NCBI GenBank assembly: GCA_030704615.1
Contig: CM060733.1
Location: forward strand, 41,106,001 to 41,170,000
Direction: 5' to 3'
Length of the DNA: 64,000 nucleotides
From: Takakia lepidozioides
Lineage: Eukaryota; Streptophyta; Takakiopsida; Takakiales; Takakiaceae
Every line of letters begins with the position of its first letter. The stretch's first letter is position 1. The position numbers and the translations under genes were made by a program. Under the pieces are notes generated by a model, which did not search any database, had not been told where the DNA came from, and worked only from the letters and a program-made list of their open reading frames with translations. Shown one piece after another: positions 60,661 through 64,000 of the stretch.

Positions 60661-61200
60661 TGTCGTGCACCTAAGCATCGTGCCACAACATACATCGTTG
60701 TCCACCACACAATCTAAGCACACAATCCTAGAAAGCTATACCACAATGATAATGGAAATGAACACACAATGGAAACACTCCACTCATGAATCCACTCAAT
60801 CACATAAACTAAGTCAAGCCAAGGGCACCTTTGCTAAAGGAATCCACCCTACAAAGCCCTCACCACACTCCCTCTCAATACCTAGAGCTATGGAGGTGGG
60901 AGAGGCTCATGGAGGCTCAACTACAAGAAGATGAGCCTCCTCAACACTCACAAGGGGAAAACCTATCTCCATGTCTCAAGTGAGGCTCGACACCTCACTT
61001 TGCATGTGAGACCAAATGAAGTCCCAACACACAAAATATAAATATAAATATCTCAAATGTCCTAGTTAACTAGAAGTAGGTAATTCTAGATAACCATGAC
61101 TAAAACCATGACAGTTGTCGTGCACCTAAGCATCGTGCCACAACATACATCGATGTCCACCACACAATCTAAGCACACAATCCTAGAAAGCTATACCACA
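60661..61200 (-). mobile_element. 85-bp direct repeats flanking a 370-bp segment containing repeat X
   Basis: Two 85-bp units (60,661-60,745 and 61,116-61,200), each TGTCGTGC...TACCACA on the plus strand, differ at about one base. They flank 370 bp that is mostly repeat X (complement of 51,519-51,815). The right unit is preceded on the minus strand by a polypurine tract (AGGGGGGCGA, 61,202-61,213). The arrangement is either a TRIM-like miniature LTR element or a tandem terminal repeat left by unequal recombination between LTR-element copies. Confidence 0.6.
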
Positions 61201-61460
61201 ATCGCCCCCCTAGCTGGTGGTTAGGTCCCTCTAACTCCAAATAGCTACAAGATGTAATAGCCACAGCCGTACTAAGTCCTCTATCACTGTCCCTATTGTA
61301 CTCAAACTCTATAGACCAAGAGGCTGGGTACAAGAGCAACCCCATCGTTAGTCGCCGTCTTGCAATGTGTGAACTTGAGTCAGGATCTCGTGTGTTGGTC
61401 TCCTAGTAGCTTGGCCTTACATTTCTTGTTAGCCTTCCATGGTTGTATCCACTCCCACTA
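61201..61460 (-). other. 3' untranslated part of the PHD/DNMT element
   Basis: Non-coding. It shares ordered text with the left element after its PHD finger (CGACTAACGATGGGG, AGAGGGACCTAA.CACCAGCT), confirming that both are the same element family. Confidence 0.6.
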
Positions 61461-61580
61461 TCCAATGCAATGCGGACATAACCAATCCCCATTAGGAACC
61501 ATCTCAAGAGGTGGAGTCAAGCATCCCATATGCCAACCTCTAAAGCATTGATCACACACCAGCATTGTCGCGGCCCTTTG
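61458..61580 (-). pseudogene. PHD finger of the retroelement (right copy)
   Basis: The minus strand encodes RAATMLVCDQCFRGWHMGCL, then TPPLEMVPNGDWLCPHCIG and a stop. The core zinc ligands and the final CPHC pair are intact; the first Cys pair is lost because another sequence begins upstream at about 61,580. It is about 75% identical by eye to the finger at 4,640-4,773. Confidence 0.75.
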
Positions 61581-62186
61581 CCTTGAGGGCAGGGGGTCGG
61601 GACACATGAGGGGCTGCCCCTGTAGTGGGGGCATCGGCAGCGATAGGTATGGGGGGCTGAAGCACCCTTGAGTGCCCAAGGCACTCAAGGAGGCGGAGGC
61701 GCTCACTAGGTGGAGCCCCGCACACCGGGTTGCGGTGGGGGGTGGCTCCACAAGGGGTGGTGGTAGCTTAGCGGGACTTAGTGGGGGTGGCATAGGCCTC
61801 ACCATGGGGGCGAAGACCTCGTGGTGGGAGTCGTGGGGAGTTTTGGGACTCATCACGGTCCATAGGGGCCGTGATGAGTGGGCCAAGACTCACCGCGACT
61901 CATCACCGGGAGTCGAGGGTTTTCGTGGTGGTTCGCCATAAAATGGCATGGCTGGTTATGAAACCCCCGCGGACAGCTACAGAAGTATATATAGGGAGTA
62001 GTAACCCCGAGAACGGTGCAAGCCCGTTGGTGACCAAAAACTAGTGAGTACGCGAGCGAGTCGGAGAGCGACCAAAGAGTGGGGAGCTGTTCCGGACTGC
62101 CATCTACCAAAGGGAATTCTCCTAGTCCCAAACAGGTGGAGGGTTTAGAGGGAAGCAAAGGGGGACCGTTATGTCCCGGTGAGCAG
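61580..62186 (+). other. Insertion between PHD finger and methyltransferase, promoter-like
   Basis: Interrupts the element. It carries a perfect 11-bp hairpin (61,666-61,690: CCTTGAGTGCC/GGCACTCAAGG, loop CAA), a second one (about 61,848-61,879: ACTCATCACGG/CCGTGATGAGT), and a plus-strand TATA-like TATATATAGG at about 61,987. It looks like the LTR or leader of an element reading to the right, but the next bases are the N gap. The long ORFs across this area include N and are not real. Confidence 0.4.
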
Positions 62187-62686
62187 NNNNNNNNNNNNNN
62201 NNNNNNNNNNNNNNNNNNNNNNNNNNNNNNNNNNNNNNNNNNNNNNNNNNNNNNNNNNNNNNNNNNNNNNNNNNNNNNNNNNNNNNNNNNNNNNNNNNNN
62301 NNNNNNNNNNNNNNNNNNNNNNNNNNNNNNNNNNNNNNNNNNNNNNNNNNNNNNNNNNNNNNNNNNNNNNNNNNNNNNNNNNNNNNNNNNNNNNNNNNNN
62401 NNNNNNNNNNNNNNNNNNNNNNNNNNNNNNNNNNNNNNNNNNNNNNNNNNNNNNNNNNNNNNNNNNNNNNNNNNNNNNNNNNNNNNNNNNNNNNNNNNNN
62501 NNNNNNNNNNNNNNNNNNNNNNNNNNNNNNNNNNNNNNNNNNNNNNNNNNNNNNNNNNNNNNNNNNNNNNNNNNNNNNNNNNNNNNNNNNNNNNNNNNNN
62601 NNNNNNNNNNNNNNNNNNNNNNNNNNNNNNNNNNNNNNNNNNNNNNNNNNNNNNNNNNNNNNNNNNNNNNNNNNNNNNNNNNNNNN
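62187..62686. other. Assembly gap (500 N)
   Basis: A run of 500 unknown bases, a scaffold gap of conventional size. Confidence 0.99.
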
Positions 62687-62920
62687 TCTCATCCTTGAGG
62701 ACCTCCTCAACCCGAGAAGAATCCCCAACCTCATCCATCACGCCGCCTGGCTGCCAACTCCCTCTGAACCTCAAGCACCTCCCACGTGTGCCATGGATGC
62801 ATGCACCCCGTGGTCCTCAAATGCTCGCCCCCACCTCACTGCCTGTACAGTCTGGGTAGGCAGAGAGACCATCGAGGGAAGAGTACTCCGCACTCTGGCG
62901 GCTCAGCTAGAGCCAAGCTG

Positions 62921-63987
62921 ATAATCCAGGTCAAGCAATTGAGATCCATTGCTTGACCCAACACTTGACGACGTGATGCCTCAGAAAGAGATGACCCGCC
63001 GTGGTACCAGTGGTAAAACCCATTGCCCGCTCACGCTCGTCAGTCATTAGGCTCCACTAACTGCTGCAACTGAGCATCCACAAGAGGCCAGGTCACTATC
63101 CCGGAAAGCATTGATCTGGGAAGCTGGAGCAGTGTAGGTAATGCTGCTCGTGGTGACCCACCTTGTTGACCACTGCACAAAGGCGAACGGTCATCGTGTC
63201 TCACACGCTGAGACTGCCTCCCTGTGTCAGAATGCTATCCACTGTGAGATGTGCTGGCCGCTGCACCCCATCAAATGCACGCTTGAGCAGTGCGGGTGGC
63301 ATCAAGTTAGTCCACCATAGCCGTGGACGATGAGCCCGTGATCCCACTGTAGCTGCATCGTAGAAACACTGCTGACCCAAGCCATGACCGGACTTGATGC
63401 ACACTGGCCATCACCCTGGCCCGAGAATCGCCCATCAGTGGCACATTCTCCAAGATGTATGCTGGAGATACAGCTTGATGAAGCTGCAAGTGGCGCAAAA
63501 ACCCGCACCATCTCCCAAAACAGACCCGACCTCGAGTCTCGCAATCCATTGCCATGCCCGGTTGATGAATGCCCTTGGCAGGGCCAACCTGCCACTACCA
63601 GATCAATGGAGCCAACCCGCCCAAATCCTGCGCCCCCAGCATCGAAATGTATGCTGGCAAGGCTGCTGATATCCACGAATGGCAGACACCGACAACAACT
63701 CAGGGTACTGCTGCACCAACTGAGCAACATGGCAAAGTGAAACGCGTCGTGCAGTTCTCATCCCTCTCCACATACAGGTAACGCTGAACTCGTACACCTG
63801 CCTGTAACACAGCAGCCAATCCGGTGCTGATCCCGCCAAACAAGTCCAGAAGACAAATGCCTTCATCTGGATACTGCCACACATAGGTGTGGTGTCCAAT
63901 GGAGACAACTGAGGGTGGTCCTGGTGCAATCCCCGCACTCTCCTCCTCTCCTGACGGTACAAAAGCCTCCACCCAGGCTTGTTGCAC
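62921..63987 (-). pseudogene. C5 cytosine DNA methyltransferase of a retroelement, frameshifted
   Basis: Minus-strand translation over three frames gives C5-MTase motifs in canonical order. Motif I (AdoMet binding) is EGICLLDLFGGISTGLAAVL (about 63,860-63,800). After YVERDEN a shift leads to HVAQLVQQYPELLSVSAI. Motif IV is IDLVVAGWPCQGHS with the catalytic Cys in PCQ (about 63,577-63,585), then RDSRSGLFWEMVRV. Motif VI is AYILENVPLMGDSRARVM (ENV, about 63,445). Motif VIII is YDAATVGSRAHRPRLWWTNL. Motif IX/X regions are RERAMGFTTGTT and ASRRQVLGQAMDLNCLTWII (about 62,930-62,970). At least five shifts (near 63,745, 63,660, 63,490, 63,370, 63,020) and stops make it inactive. The order (not the DRM permutation) suggests a stand-alone Dnmt-type domain. 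The fragment is cut at the window edge. Confidence 0.82.
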
Positions 63988-64000
63988 CCGTCGATCAGCA

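Noticed and set aside
61458-61886. A 142-codon PHD-finger protein
   Set aside because: Only the last ~40 residues are PHD; the Pro-rich front is translation of the inserted hairpin-bearing sequence.
61853-62921. Long ORFs of 200-293 codons
   Set aside because: They run through the 500-N gap and exist only because unknown codons are not stops.

Overview
The window is nuclear DNA from a land plant. It has multi-exon genes with GT-AG introns, plant-type chloroplast precursors, PLS-type pentatricopeptide repeats (PPR), and Ty3/gypsy, LINE, CACTA and hAT elements. An intact class A penicillin-binding protein gene argues against most flowering plants. It points to a bryophyte, lycophyte, fern or gymnosperm; the species cannot be fixed from sequence alone. 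A run of N (62,187-62,686) is an assembly gap.

Three genes look intact, all on the minus strand. They are a chloroplast-type copper chaperone for Cu/Zn superoxide dismutase (CCS, 5 exons, 8,043-11,068), a membrane-anchored type I pectin methylesterase (4 exons, 12,752-15,611), and a bifunctional glycosyltransferase/transpeptidase penicillin-binding protein (20 exons, 22,946-33,058). I assembled their exons by hand; phases agree at every junction and catalytic motifs are present. Opposite the PBP start lies a frameshifted HAD/CbbY-like sequence (34,575-35,557, plus strand). Other gene relics are a JmjC demethylase of the ELF6/REF6 type (2,640-3,835) and PPR fragments at five places.

The rest is mostly transposable elements. 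The left edge holds a gag tail and PPR and JmjC relics, followed by the 3' end of a gypsy-like element (integrase C-terminus, PHD finger, 85-bp terminal repeat). A related element at the right edge (minus strand, 60.7-64 kb) carries a decayed C5 cytosine DNA methyltransferase and the same PHD finger. A LINE copy at 16.5-19.8 kb is split by a 656-bp hAT-type element with a perfect 8-bp target duplication. A second LINE copy with a poly(A) tail sits at 58.0-59.7 kb. At 38.5-41.5 kb lies a Crypton-like tyrosine-recombinase gene. Just upstream of it a 9.3-kb CACTA element (41,568-50,889, TSD ATT) carries captured PPR fragments, into which a chromovirus has inserted. A ~970-bp inversion then split the 5' LTR of that chromovirus. 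At 52.7-56.4 kb is a gag-protease fragment of another gypsy element with an extra upstream ORF, truncated into more PPR sequence next to a second CACTA-type end.

The CCS, PME and PBP genes have no evident functional link beyond two being predicted plastid proteins. The most unusual items are the DNA-methyltransferase/PHD retroelement, the complete plant PBP gene with a basic C-terminal tail and a GC-AG intron, the PPR-carrying CACTA element, and the Crypton-like recombinase.
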